A stretch of 64,000 nucleotides of DNA from Acholoe squamosa (lineage: Eukaryota; Annelida; Polychaeta; Phyllodocida; Polynoidae), in contig OX439039.1 of the NCBI GenBank assembly GCA_949317995.1, positions 74,472,002 through 74,536,001 on the forward strand, read 5' to 3'. This document shows, one piece after another, positions 45,401-51,510 of the stretch. A program made the translations under genes and the position numbers. Positions within the stretch are counted from its first letter, which is position 1. Each line of letters opens with the position of its first letter. The notes beneath the pieces are model-generated. The model did no database searches. It was not told the origin of the DNA and saw nothing but the letters and a program-made list of their open reading frames with translations.

Positions 45401-47006
45401 TGGGTAAAGTATGGTTAAGGTGTACCATAGGGTCACAGCCAAGCTACATCAAAGTGTTCAATACAGGGTAGTAGGTGTGGGTAATATGAATAAAGTATTG
45501 GTTGGATGGACCATAGGGCCACAGGCAGGCCACGGACCAAGTGTTCACTAGAGGTCAGTATGAGTGGGGTAGGGGAGGGTAATATGGGTAAAGTATGGGT
45601 TGGGCGTACCATAGTGTCACAGGCAAAGTGTTACTACACATCAATTTGGGTGGGGTAGGGGAGGGTAATATGGGGAAAGTATAGGTTGGGTGGACCATAG
45701 GGTCACAGGCAAAGTGTTACTACAGGTCAATTTGGGTGGGGTAGGGGAGGGTAATATGGGAAAAGTATAGGTTGGGTGGACCATAGGGTCACAGGCAGGC
45801 CACAGGCACAGTGCTCACTATAGGTCAGTATGGGTGGGGTAGGGGAGAGTGTTATGGGCAAAGTATGATATGGTATGTTTTGGGTGTACTAAATTATGCC
45901 CATGAACCCACTCGCTTCAAGTGAGTTGGGATAATTTACAATTGATATAGTGATGAAGATCCCTAACCAAATCAATATATGTTCCTTTTTGAAAAATTAT
46001 AGTTTAACACATAAAAGTTATTTTGTCATAATTTTATGGACTATTATCTTTTACCAGAACTGCTGTTATTATGATGAGGAGAAGATATCGTTGTACACAC
46101 AGAGGGATTATGAGGTGAGGCAATGATTATGCAATTCCATCTTTTTTCCCTGCTTCATCTTTTTTGCACATTTTTTGCAACAATCATGTTGCACAAGGTT
46201 TCTTACCTCTTCTCCTTGACCCATTATTCATACTCCCATGCAGTTCCTCATACATCCATCCTCCCAGGCATCCACTCACTCATATTCACACCCACTCACC
46301 ATTCAACTGATCGATGATCCGCATTGTGACCCGATTGACTCATGAAAGACTGATCACCTTTTGATAAATTAATAAAATCTGACATGCCACTTTTTACTGT
46401 TTTTTTACTATACTGTATTGTTCATTTCCTGGGGAAATGTGTGAAAAATTGTAGGTTTTCCAGTTTTTTGTCGGACAACAAGTGGCACATCTCTGTAAAA
46501 GGCCGTGGACGGGTCGGATTGTCAAAGATTTGGACCCCCTCATGGAGACTCATAAGTCGAGGTGGGGCGGGGTTAGAAGTTTCACATGGTTTCAGCATGT
46601 CCTCCTTGTGATATCAAGACATGTGTACCCAAAGCGTTCAATCAAGACCCACCACTTGTGTAATCCTCACCTCTTTTACTTACAGAAATTAATGGGTCAG
46701 CTCGTGCAGCGCTACCTGCGTTACTACACCCAGATGCAGCTACGCGAGCGCCACCTGGGTGACTCAGACCTGCAGTACCTCCTCCATGGTATCCCCACCA
46801 AGCAGCAGATGCCTCCCATCCTCCACACCTCCAGCAGCTCAGGGGACCACATGGGGGAGGAGGAGGCTGAGACCCTGGAGGAGGAGGGAACAAAGCTGCC
46901 ACCTAGTGCTGGGTTTGAGGGTATGAACTTATTGAGCGCCCCCACCCGGGCAGGCAGGTCAAATCGCCGTGTCTCCTCCACACTTATCGATGATGTATTT
47001 GAGTAG
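21132..47006 (+). CDS. TRPC-type transient receptor potential cation channel, 14 exons
   Basis: Gene-level entry. Fourteen plus-strand exons code for about 890 residues. In order: a basic N-terminus, ankyrin repeats, a conserved PHPPEC-x-C cysteine motif, six membrane helices with an LFWALYG pore segment, the TRP box EWKFAR followed by LPPPYNLVP, and a C-terminal RYLRYY helix. This is the canonical TRPC architecture: tetrameric plasma-membrane channels for Ca2+/Na+ opened downstream of phospholipase C. All junctions but one join in phase. The exception, between 38128 and 40537, is either a missing micro-exon or an alternative donor. Exon coordinates: 21132-21443, 27392-27585, 29184-29344, 30541-30731, 32866-33048, 35749-35954, 37472-37563, 37971-38128, 40537-40759, 42189-42352, 42770-43013, 45190-45369, 46058-46114, 46686-47006. 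Confidence 0.92.
22400..22740 (+). repeat. Uninterrupted copy of the repeat that is split at 25.7-27.2 kb
   Basis: Carries CCCCTGTGGAGTAGGGACC, GGCATACCAGATTCGTAAAA and TCTATGGGACCAGGTAAATA in order. The same landmarks occur at 25745-27175 with three insertions between them, so this copy supplies the empty sites. Confidence 0.7.
24378..24564. repeat. 187-bp foldback
   Basis: AATAAGAATCCATTGATTTT near 24380 is mirrored by AAAATCAATGGATTCTTATT near 24538, giving about 28-bp arms around a 125-bp GC-richer centre. Frames crossing it look non-coding. Confidence 0.6.
24829..24952. repeat. Long near-perfect hairpin
   Basis: Arms of about 54 bp starting AATGTATGTTATGGGAA and GGGTTTATGGGTTAATAATC, with a loop of about 14 bp (CCCCCTTCAGGG region). 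Only a few mismatches. Intronic in the TRPC gene. Confidence 0.75.
25879..26204. mobile_element. G/C-rich TWA MITE copy 5, with empty site at 22563
   Basis: 326 bp flanked by TAA (25876-25878, 26205-26207). The paralogous unbroken sequence CCAGATTCGTAAAAGGC at 22554 onward has a single TAA at 22563-22565, which confirms the insertion boundaries. Confidence 0.85.
26218..26773. mobile_element. 556-bp element with TAGTGGAGGCTCCACTA ends
   Basis: Inverted ends TAGTGGAGGCTCCACTAC and the complement at 26773, each itself palindromic. The unbroken copy at about 22575 lacks it. If the outer TA is target sequence, the duplication is TA. No coding capacity recognised. Confidence 0.65.
26846..27090. 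mobile_element. 245-bp element with ATTTCTCAAAC ends
   Basis: Inverted ends ATTTCTCAAAC (26846) and GTTTGAGAAAT (27090). Absent from the matching place in the unbroken copy near 22632. Contains GATCGTA and CGTAGTG motifs. Superfamily unknown. Confidence 0.55.
27222..27348. mobile_element. CCCAG/ACGTT MITE upstream of TRPC exon 2
   Basis: 127 bp, TA on both sides, ends CCCAGTCAACAAAAAACG and TTCTGTTGGGTGGG. Internal AACGTTTTAGAACGTTTCCC. It stops 44 bases before the exon 2 start. Confidence 0.75.
27392..27585 (+). CDS. TRPC exon 2: ankyrin repeats
   Basis: Acceptor TGCCTATTCAG, donor ATGAG/GTTAGT, phase 0 in and 2 out. Reads LNINCQDYQGYTPLVIAVK and GDALLHAIQIGNC, matching the TRPC ankyrin blocks L-N-I-N-C-x-D-x-x-G and D-A-L-L-x-A-I. 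A CCCAG MITE ends 44 bases upstream of the acceptor. Confidence 0.9.
27663..27812 (+). repeat. Dispersed repeat, copy A
   Basis: Begins TTTGAACACCAACACACAA and runs to GTATCTTACTTA. A near-identical copy lies at 30358-30476, so about 120 bp is duplicated in direct orientation between TRPC introns 2 and 3. Confidence 0.75.
28111..28239. mobile_element. CCCAG/ACGTT MITE
   Basis: 129 bp, ends CCCAGTCAACATAAAACG and TTTGTTTACTGGG, flanked by TG on both sides rather than TA. Same family as 27222. Confidence 0.7.
29184..29344 (+). CDS. TRPC exon 3: last ankyrin repeat and Cys motif
   Basis: Acceptor TTGTTTTTAG, phase 2 in. The donor is chosen as GAGT/GTCAGT (phase 1) because it rebuilds the family's P-H-x-x-x-C-x-C motif across the junction (PHPPE, then C-F-C-E-D-H-C). 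Contains SPDITPLILAAQCQHY, equivalent to the conserved D-(I/V)-T-P-(I/V)-x-L-A-A block. Confidence 0.88.
29476..29799. mobile_element. hAT-like MITE, CAGGGGCGTAGGAA ends
   Basis: 324 bp with ends CAGGGGCGTAGGAA and TTCCTACGCCTCTG. Ends beginning CAG-GGCGTAG are common among hAT-derived non-autonomous elements. The flanks are AT-rich (ATATA on each side), so an 8-bp duplication cannot be read with certainty. Lies about 130 bases after TRPC exon 3. Confidence 0.65.
29844..30106. mobile_element. Foldback MITE with the GGGACAGTATCA core and different ends
   Basis: 263 bp. Inverted arms contain GGTCGGAAGCAGACATCT and its complement. The centre AGTAGGGACAGTATCACTAG matches the core of the MITE at 3831-4152, although the arms are unrelated. 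Confidence 0.65.
30358..30476 (+). repeat. Dispersed repeat, copy B
   Basis: Direct repeat of 27663-27812, with a shorter G run. It ends about 65 bases before the acceptor of TRPC exon 4. Confidence 0.75.
30541..30731 (+). CDS. TRPC exon 4: linker helices
   Basis: Acceptor CAAAATAG, donor CTCAAG/GTAATA, phase 1 in and 0 out. Contains SRSRYHSYQAMASPAYI and STDPVLTAFLLSREL, corresponding to the TRPC S-R-x-R-x-x-x-Y-x-x-x-A-S-P and D-P-(I/V)-L-x-A-F motifs after the cysteine cluster. Confidence 0.9.
31567..32443. mobile_element. ACGTT-rich element, second copy
   Basis: Begins around AAAACGTTTGGAAAAAACGG and ends GTTTGTTGTTCACTGGG. Shares interior landmarks with 23631-25524 but is about 1 kb shorter. 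A right-end fragment is also at about 43862-43908. Non-coding. Confidence 0.55.
32605..32677. mobile_element. 73-bp CCCAG MITE fragment upstream of exon 5 copies
   Basis: Ends CCCAGTCAACAAAAAAA and TTTTTTTGTTGAGTGGG with an internal deletion relative to 27222. It lies 38 bases before the first decoy copy of exon 5. Confidence 0.65.
32716..32865 (+). repeat. Two decoy copies of the exon 5 acceptor and first codons
   Basis: 75-bp units beginning AACAG/ACTGAGTACC (32716) and CACAG/AAAGAGTACC (32791) each keep an AG acceptor and GAGGTGTCCCAG. They translate to TEYLQFSEEVSQ and KEYLQFLQEVSQ, against TEYLQLSKEVSQ in the true exon. Reading through from either upstream acceptor meets TAA just before the real acceptor, so their use would truncate the channel. 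Confidence 0.8.
32866..33048 (+). CDS. TRPC exon 5: pre-S1 linker; exon start is triplicated
   Basis: 183 nt, phase 0 to 0, acceptor CTTTAACAG, donor AAAAAG/GTGGGT. Reads TEYLQLSKEVSQLAVDLL then CRTSREVELLLTRR, the TRPC K-D-L-L-x-x-x-R-(S/N)-S-R-E-L-E region. Two extra copies of the acceptor and first 12 codons lie exactly 75 and 150 bases upstream (32716 and 32791). Confidence 0.9.
33321..34850. repeat. 28-bp minisatellite, about 54 copies
   Basis: Unit GATGCAGCATCACGCTGACC plus GTGTCCAT, with frequent variants (CAT/CGT, CAG/CTG, and a shorter ATCATTAGACC form). About 1.53 kb in TRPC intron 5. Because 28 is not a multiple of three and the unit has few stops, long minus-strand frames with a 28-residue period appear in all phases; they are not genes. 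A block of several variant units near 33491-33620 recurs near 33982-34111, about 491 bp on, so there is a higher-order duplication. Confidence 0.95.
35749..35954 (+). CDS. TRPC exon 6: pre-S1 and first membrane helix
   Basis: Acceptor GGTTGCAG, donor ATCAG/GTGAGT, phase 0 in and 2 out. FVAHPNAQHVLWQAWLGD matches the family's F-V-x-x-x-N-C-Q-Q block, followed by a hydrophobic helix (FFMLPFMVIIYMVAP) and K-S-D-L at its end, as in TRPC S1. Confidence 0.9.
37472..37563 (+). CDS. TRPC exon 7: second helix
   Basis: 92 nt, acceptor ATATCCAG, donor TACAG/GTGAGC, phase 2 in and 1 out. Codes YTVSYLMFLGIVYLHNE, then RGPPDT, equivalent to the TRPC S2 helix followed by a G-P-P motif. Confidence 0.88.
37647..37813. 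mobile_element. 167-bp MITE, GGGGCCATCCA ends
   Basis: Ends GGGGCCATCCATAAATGA and TCATTTGTGGATGGCCCC. Shares its interior with the element at 10294-10469 in inverse orientation. Confidence 0.65.
37823..37937. repeat. 115-bp palindrome next to TRPC exon 8
   Basis: ACCTGTTAAATAAT at the left and ATTATTTAACAGGT at the right, with further imperfect pairing inside (GTTAAATAAT...ATTTAAC). It ends 33 bases before the exon 8 start and supplies a competing AACAG/GTGCC acceptor-like site. Confidence 0.65.
37971..38128 (+). CDS. TRPC exon 8: third helix region
   Basis: Acceptor GACTAAGCAG, phase 1 in, joining exon 7 in frame. The 52 codons give a basic stretch (PHKRRILFYQRV), a hydrophobic helix (SFGSVFVLFFESF) and EYMAEFCGREYVDSLN. 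The perfect donor AAG/GTATGT at 38128 leaves phase 0, while exon 9 starts in phase 2. A second donor, GGGA/GTATGT after 38097, would restore the frame but drops ten residues. Which is used is unresolved. Confidence 0.75.
38354..38867. mobile_element. CCGTAAATCCCC MITE interrupted by another MITE
   Basis: Ends CCGTAAATCCCC and GGGGATTTACGG, flanked by TA. The interior (CATAAGCCGG, TTTACCATTTTCTCTTT) matches the unbroken inverse copy at 39692-39907. A 38467-38754 element is inserted in it. The TA flanks lie in the middle of a further 25-bp perfect inverted repeat on each side (38327-38894). Confidence 0.8.
38467..38754. mobile_element. CCGTAATCTC MITE nested in the previous element
   Basis: Ends CCGTAATCTCTCGCGTATAA and TTATACGCGGGAGATTACGG, with TA on both sides. 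The unbroken sister at 39692-39907 has a single TA at the equivalent place, confirming a TA target duplication. Family members are at 50245, 59112 and 59994. Confidence 0.85.
39692..39907. mobile_element. CCGTAAATCCCC MITE, unbroken copy
   Basis: About 216 bp in inverse orientation to 38354-38867. Ends TGTAAATCCCCGG and CCGGGGATTTACGG. The flanking TCACTGTGAG and CTCACAGTGA are inverted repeats of each other and unrelated to those around the other copy. Confidence 0.75.
39973..40431. mobile_element. 459-bp AT-rich element, possibly hAT-like
   Basis: AGTGTTGCCAC near the left end and GTGGCAATACT near the right end, with 8-base flanks GGTAGTGC and GCTAGTGC (one mismatch). The interior repeats TACTTTATTTTA-like sequence. 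Inserted in a GCATGATG foldback copy just upstream of TRPC exon 9. Confidence 0.45.
40537..40759 (+). CDS. TRPC exon 9: S3-S4 region
   Basis: Acceptor CCGTTCTAG, donor TTACAG/GTAATT, phase 2 in and 0 out. Contains YDLLMLGLFYATFATWGW and then DPTLIAEALYAVATI and GPLQ, corresponding to the conserved H-P-T-L-(I/V)-A-E-(A/G)-L-(F/Y)-A and L-G-P-L-Q motifs of TRPC channels. Confidence 0.92.
41500..42140. repeat. TAGTATAGGGAAATGTAGGAT degenerate tandem region
   Basis: Intron 9 of TRPC. A phrase such as GGGAAATGTAGGATTGGTGG recurs at irregular spacings of roughly 50-60 bases several times. The long minus-strand frame over it is a consequence of this repeat and shows no domain. Confidence 0.5.
42189..42352 (+). 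CDS. TRPC exon 10: S5
   Basis: Acceptor TTGAACAG, donor ATAAC/GTTAGT, phase 0 in and 2 out. LSLSKMFQDIFDFLIVFV continues into SFATGIHKLYNYY, matching the family pattern (L/I)-S-x-x-x-M-x-x-D-(I/F) followed by a long hydrophobic helix ending in G-x-x-x-L-Y. Confidence 0.92.
42770..43013 (+). CDS. TRPC exon 11: pore loop and S6
   Basis: Acceptor GATTGTCAG, donor TACAG/GTAAGT, phase 2 in and 0 out. Pore helix FMSTLKNLFWALYGYSPP keeps the TRPC L-F-W signature. S6 reads YNIVAIIILLNLLIAIMSTS, with the conserved L-L-N-(L/M)-L-I-A-(I/M)-M. The segment between them is shorter than in vertebrate TRPC1/4/5. Confidence 0.93.
43037..43290. repeat. GCATGATG foldback repeat cluster
   Basis: Begins TTAACCCTTTAGGGG and contains GTCATGATGCACCAATGAAG, CTGGCGAGTTATTCACCAG-like inner arms and CATTCATGCATCATGG. 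Other copies: 1406-1600, 33230-33320, 34850-34930, 36955-37080, 44000-44107, 52325-52506, 52735-52930, 53220-53390, 54070-54325, 56555-56690, 62390-62705 and 63605-63860. No target duplication identified. Confidence 0.7.
45034..45159. mobile_element. CCCAG/ACGTT MITE adjoining TRPC exon 12
   Basis: 126 bp, strongly palindromic, ends CCCAGTCAACAAAAAA and TTTTTTGTTGACTGGG. It ends 30 bases before the exon, so the distal part of the intron's 3' splice region is element sequence. Confidence 0.8.
45190..45369 (+). CDS. TRPC exon 12: TRP box
   Basis: Acceptor GGAACCACAG, donor CTACAG/GTTAGT, phase 0 to 0. ADEEWKFARTSVWMMFFE holds the invariant EWKFAR TRP box, followed by GGTLPPPYNLVPTPK, the proline-rich TRP box 2. 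A 126-bp MITE ends at 45159, so the upstream part of this intron's 3' region is transposon-derived. Confidence 0.95.
45370..45860 (+). repeat. Degenerate tandem repeat derived from the exon 12 donor region
   Basis: Units of roughly 60-125 bases contain GGGGAGGGTAATATGGG, AAAGTATGGGTTGGG, CCATAGGGTCACAGGCA and CACTACAGGTCA. The last two resemble the end of exon 12 with its donor (CACAGGCAAAATGTTCACTACAGGTTAG), so the exon-intron border seems to have been copied several times. Confidence 0.6.
46058..46114 (+). CDS. TRPC exon 13: small C-terminal exon
   Basis: 57 nt, phase 0 to 0, acceptor TTTTACCAG, donor TATGAG/GTGAGG. Codes NCCYYDEEKISLYTQRDYE. The Y-x-x-V/L-x-x-x-L-V-x-R-Y segment of TRPC begins at its end and continues in the last exon. 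Confidence 0.82.
46686..47006 (+). CDS. TRPC exon 14: C-terminus and stop
   Basis: Acceptor TTTACTTACAG. 106 codons then TAG at 47004-47006. KLMGQLVQRYLRYYTQMQ matches the family's L-V-x-R-Y helix at the calmodulin/IP3-receptor-binding region. The remainder is acidic (GEEEAETLEEE) and ends RVSSTLIDDVFE. A possible polyadenylation signal AATAAA lies at 47468-47473. Confidence 0.9.
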   Translation, partial: KLMGQLVQRYLRYYTQMQLRERHLGDSDLQYLLHGIPTKQQMPPILHTSSSSGDHMGEEEAETLEEEGTKLPPSAGFEGMNLLSAPTRAGRSNRRVSSTLIDDVFE

Positions 47007-49900
47007 AGTTATTGCAATTATAGATAGAATTGAGAATAATATGTTTTAAAAAAAAGAAGAAAAAATATATTAACTACATGGTCGCCAGAAGACGCACTAA
47101 GACCGAGAAAATTTTCCTAGGGTGGAACAAACTTAATAATGTACAGTTCCTTCCAAGTTGGGAAAAGTATCAAATTATGTGAATTTAGCATGTGTAATTT
47201 CTTTTATTAAATTAAACATTCCTAATTGTAAACAATTTATGTGTTTAAAAAAATATGAATATGCGTAGCTTCGCCAGTGACTAACTGGATTTGTAAAGTG
47301 TATTTATGTGATACTATGGAATATCTAGAGAGTTCTTTGCTTAATCTGGCACTCTAATCAAAGGATGTTAAAATTATTGTCATAGATCTGTCATGTACAA
47401 CCAGTCATAACAATTGAATATTGATTTTATCACGAATTATAAAACTAAAAATCTAAATACATGTACCAATAAATATTTGAGTTTTCCCCCTCGTTTTAGA
47501 CTTCTACGAACTATAAAACTAAAAATTTAAATACCAATCAATATTTGAGTTTTCCCCCTCATTTTAGACCTCTTTTTTTCATCTTTCATAACGTAAGGAA
47601 TCCTGCGTATGGGTAAGAGAAAGTGTAGCTATGATCATAAGTCTGGACTTATCACAGAGTAGATTTATTGGGCTATTAAGGAGTCATCAGAAATAAAAGA
47701 GGAATTACTGGCTGATTGACACCATTTTGACAGATAAGGTCATAATCATTGTTAGGAAACTAAATAATAATTTTTGGTTGATGAGTTAAGCAATATGTCA
47801 AAACAGTAGAGACAACAGATATCTCCGAGCTAAAACTGCAAGTTGTGTCTGGCTTGCACAGTGTGGCCCCCTAGCGTCCAACATAAGAATCACTAGTAAC
47901 CATCTCTCTGTACTAGTGATCCTAGGTTGGGCACAGTGCTGCCATCTCAGGATGGTTATGGAAACAAGATGGTGTCAATTCTACTTGGTACAATTCTGGT
48001 GTTTCACCATGAAAAAAAACTAGCACTGATCGATTGCCTTGTTTCTTCAAAGCAATCAATTTCGCAACCCCCCCCCCCCCCCGCATAAGCCTGATGTATA
48101 GACTTGAGCTCCAATACACGACACTTTTAAATTTTTTGATCTGTGTTTTTATTTACTTAATTTTCAGAAAACAGAACAAATATTTGCAGTGTTTCACAGA
48201 CGCCAGTGTTGCATAGTGGAGCTCCGGCTCTAGACGGGCTTCATTAGCTGGGAGCCACATACTCCCAGCTATAATACAGCGTTCCAGAACAGGGAGATGT
48301 GATGTCCATTTGTCGACCAAAAACGGACACAATAGCTCAGCTACTGAAATCATTAGATTGTGACCTTGACTGCTTAGGCCTTGCTAAGGTCCTTTCAGTT
48401 ATTCTTTTTTTTTCTGTCCCTGCATAGGTATAGTATAGTATTTCAGACTGAATGGCCAATAAGAAAACGGATTTATATAAGACCTATGCAAGTCTATGTT
48501 TGTCACAGGTCGTTCTGGGCCACCTGGTCGTCTTGGGGCTTTTCTTGTTGATTTCATGAAGCTGAGAAAGCTACCCACTCAGATCTCGCCTACAGTTCCC
48601 ATCTGTCTCCACTAGCCCATTCAGCACCAATAGAGACACCCAATACCCCCCCCCCCCCTCTAGTCACGCCCACTAACGCCTATTACTGCCACAGTGTCCA
48701 TAACAAGCTTTGAAAGCTGTCCTGCCACTCCATAACGACTTTCAATTGGCATTGTGTTATTTGAAGGCCTGGTACCTATCAATTTGATTATATTCTCTAC
48801 ACGATGTATATAGACCTTACACATCGTCATAGTGCATTTAAGACAGGGGTAGCTATACTCTATAAAACAGGACCATGCTTGCCGCTATGAACTCCTGAAC
48901 ATCATCATATAGGTATATGGGACTGCTAAGGTGGTTAAGTTGCCTTAAAATATCGTCAAATTCCCTTCATGGCTGCATTTTGGAAGCTAACTTTCTTATG
49001 CTTGACCATAAGTGAAAATAAACATCACCATGATGATCGCCAGCTCGAGCTACCTTTATCTACAGGTCACACTATGGGAAACTCCTATTATTAAGGGAGA
49101 TACGATTCATTTTGTAAAACTGCCAGTTCTTGGACCTCTCTTCCAGTGCCTGGACTGGCGTCTGCCCCCGCGTCCCAAAAAGACCTTTATTTCAATCCAT
49201 TCCTTCCTCGAACCTGCCCTTTTTCGCAGGTGACACTTAAAACAGATAGCTTTTGGCTGGAGGTAGCGCTACCACACCCTGGATAGTGCACAGGTGGACC
49301 GGCTGGGGCCGAAAAGGCTTCTAGTCAAAAAAATTATTTCGCTTGTTTTTCGAAACCGATTTTTTAGGGGGGCATGTTTTTTAGGGGGACGAAACACCCC
49401 AGATTGATACCAAACATTCCATATCCGCGCATATTATTTGCATAATTAGCATAATTATGCAGTATCTTGGTACTGTTCAATATAATATAGATATGTTCCA
49501 TTGGTCCCTTATAGAATTCATATGCTTACAAGTATAAACTACTGACTGCACCTAGTGACTAGTGGAATCTGAACAATAGAAAAGAAATACCCCTCTCCTA
49601 CCTTCCTATAGCATCAAACAAGTTATTCAATGGAGGCAGCCATTGCTTGATCACATGCTTAAACCTTTTAGATCCAAATGCTAGTTACCAGTGCATTATC
49701 ACTGTTTATAAGCTTTACACATCAATACCTGCACACCACCCAGGGCACATGCCCAGTTTGCACTGAATGGATGTCTTTCCATTTCTCCATTCTCTGGTGT
49801 TTGATTGAAAATGTTGACGTCATTCTGTGTTTTAATTTGTGTTTTAATCTGTGTTTTTATGGTACATATATTGAGTTTAAGGCTATAACAGGTTAGTGTT
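47007..49900. other. 3' flank of TRPC, no gene seen
   Basis: Includes likely 3' UTR with AATAAA at 47468, a short duplicated segment CTATAAAACTAAAAATNTAAATAC around 47441-47560, and poly-C runs near 48067 and 48645. No convincing exon on either strand. Confidence 0.5.
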
Positions 49901-49914
49901 AGTACTAAGGTATG

Positions 49915-51305
49915 ATAGTAATTACTCACTATTTGTCAGCGGTTAATCAATATATGTTAGTAATTACTCACTATTTGTTAGCAATTAATCAATACATGTC
50001 AGTATTTACTCACAATCTGTCAGCAAATAGGCAATATATAACAGAAATAGCCATTGATTTAATTGTGCATCCTGCCTTGACTGGTATTTGTCAAGATATG
50101 TCAGTATCTATGGACTATTTGTCAGCAATTAGTTAATATATGTTAGTAATTATTCACTATTTGTCAGCAATTAGTCAATACATGGTAGTAGTTACTTACA
50201 TTTTATCAGCATTTAGTCAATATATGTCAGTAATTGCTCACTACCGTAAACTCCCGCGTATAAGACGCATCCTCTACGCCAAACAAAATGCTGGGGAGTC
50301 TTATAGGATTTTTTCAAGTTGGGGGGGCGTCTTATACGAGGGGTAAATTTACTAGAGAAATGTATTGAATTTACAAATATCAGCATTAAAATGTGCATCT
50401 TATACGCGAAAATGCATGTGCTGAGTTTGGGGTGCGTCTTATACACGCAGCGCGTCTTCTACGCGGGAGTTTACGGTATTTATCAGCAATTAGTCTATAT
50501 GTTAGTAATTGCTCACTATTTATCAGCAATTAGTCTATATGTTAGTAATTGCTCACTATTTATCAGCAATTAGTCTATATGTTAGTAATTGCTCACTATT
50601 GACTAATATCTGACAAATTGTGAGTAATTACTGACATATATGGACTAAGTGTCAGTAATTACTCACTATTTATCAGCAATTAGTCAATACTTAGTCACTC
50701 TATATATCAGCAATTATCAATGCATGTCAGTATTTACTCACAATCTGTCAGCAAATAGTCAATATATAACAGAGAAATAGCCATTGATTCCTCCTCCTGT
50801 GCATCCTGCCTTGACTGGTATTTGTCAAAATATGTCAGTATCTATGGACTATTTGTCAGCAATAAGTTAATATATATGCTAGTAACTAATCACTATTTTT
50901 CAGCAATTAGTCAATACATGGTAGTAGTTACTTACATTTTATCAGCATTTAGTCAATATATGTTAGTAATTGCTCACTATTGACTAATATCTGACAAATT
51001 GTGAGTAATTACTGACATATATTGACCAAGTATTGTTTTATAATGACTAAGTACTGGCATATATTGACTGATTGCTGACAAATAGTGAGTTATTACTGAC
51101 ACATATTGACTAATTGCTTACAAAGAGTGAGTAATTACTGACATATATTGACTAATTTCTGATAAATAGTGAGTAATTACTTACATATATTGACTAATTG
51201 CTGACAAAGTGAGTAATTACTGACGTATATTGACTAATTACTGTTATATAGTGACTAAGAAGTAACATATATTGACTAATTGCTGACAAATAGTGAGCAA
51301 TTACT
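49915..51305. repeat. AT-rich 40-bp array with switched orientation
   Basis: Unit about 40 bp (TATATGTTAGTAATTGCTCA then CTATTTATCAGCAATTAGTC). Perfect tandem units occur near 50480-50600. Orientation is forward to about 50597, inverted to about 50650, forward to about 50980, then inverted to 51305. Each unit is itself quasi-palindromic (TAATTGCT...AGCAATTA). A CCGTAA MITE (50245-50475) is inserted at the centre of one unit. Confidence 0.8.
50245..50475. mobile_element. CCGTAA MITE inside the AT-rich array
   Basis: Ends CCGTAAACTCCCGCGTATAA and CTACGCGGGAGTTTACGG, with TA flanks. Interior GCGTCTTATACGAGGGGTAA is shared with 59112-59343. Confidence 0.8.
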
Positions 51306-51308
51306 AAT

Positions 51309-51510
51309 CCGATCATAAGTACATAAATCTAGATGATACGACCAAGCAGCTATTACAGCAATGCTGTATTTCTATATCGAAATATAATATCCGATCATAA
51401 GTACATAAATCTAGATGATACGACCGAGCAGCTATTACAGCAATGCTGTATTTCTATATCGATATATATTGAATGATCATAAATACATAAATCTAGATTA
51501 AAGAGTCATG
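51309..51510. repeat. 82-bp tandem duplication plus partial third copy
   Basis: CCGATCATAAGTACATAAAT at 51309 and 51391, with a diverged partial copy from about 51472. Confidence 0.8.
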
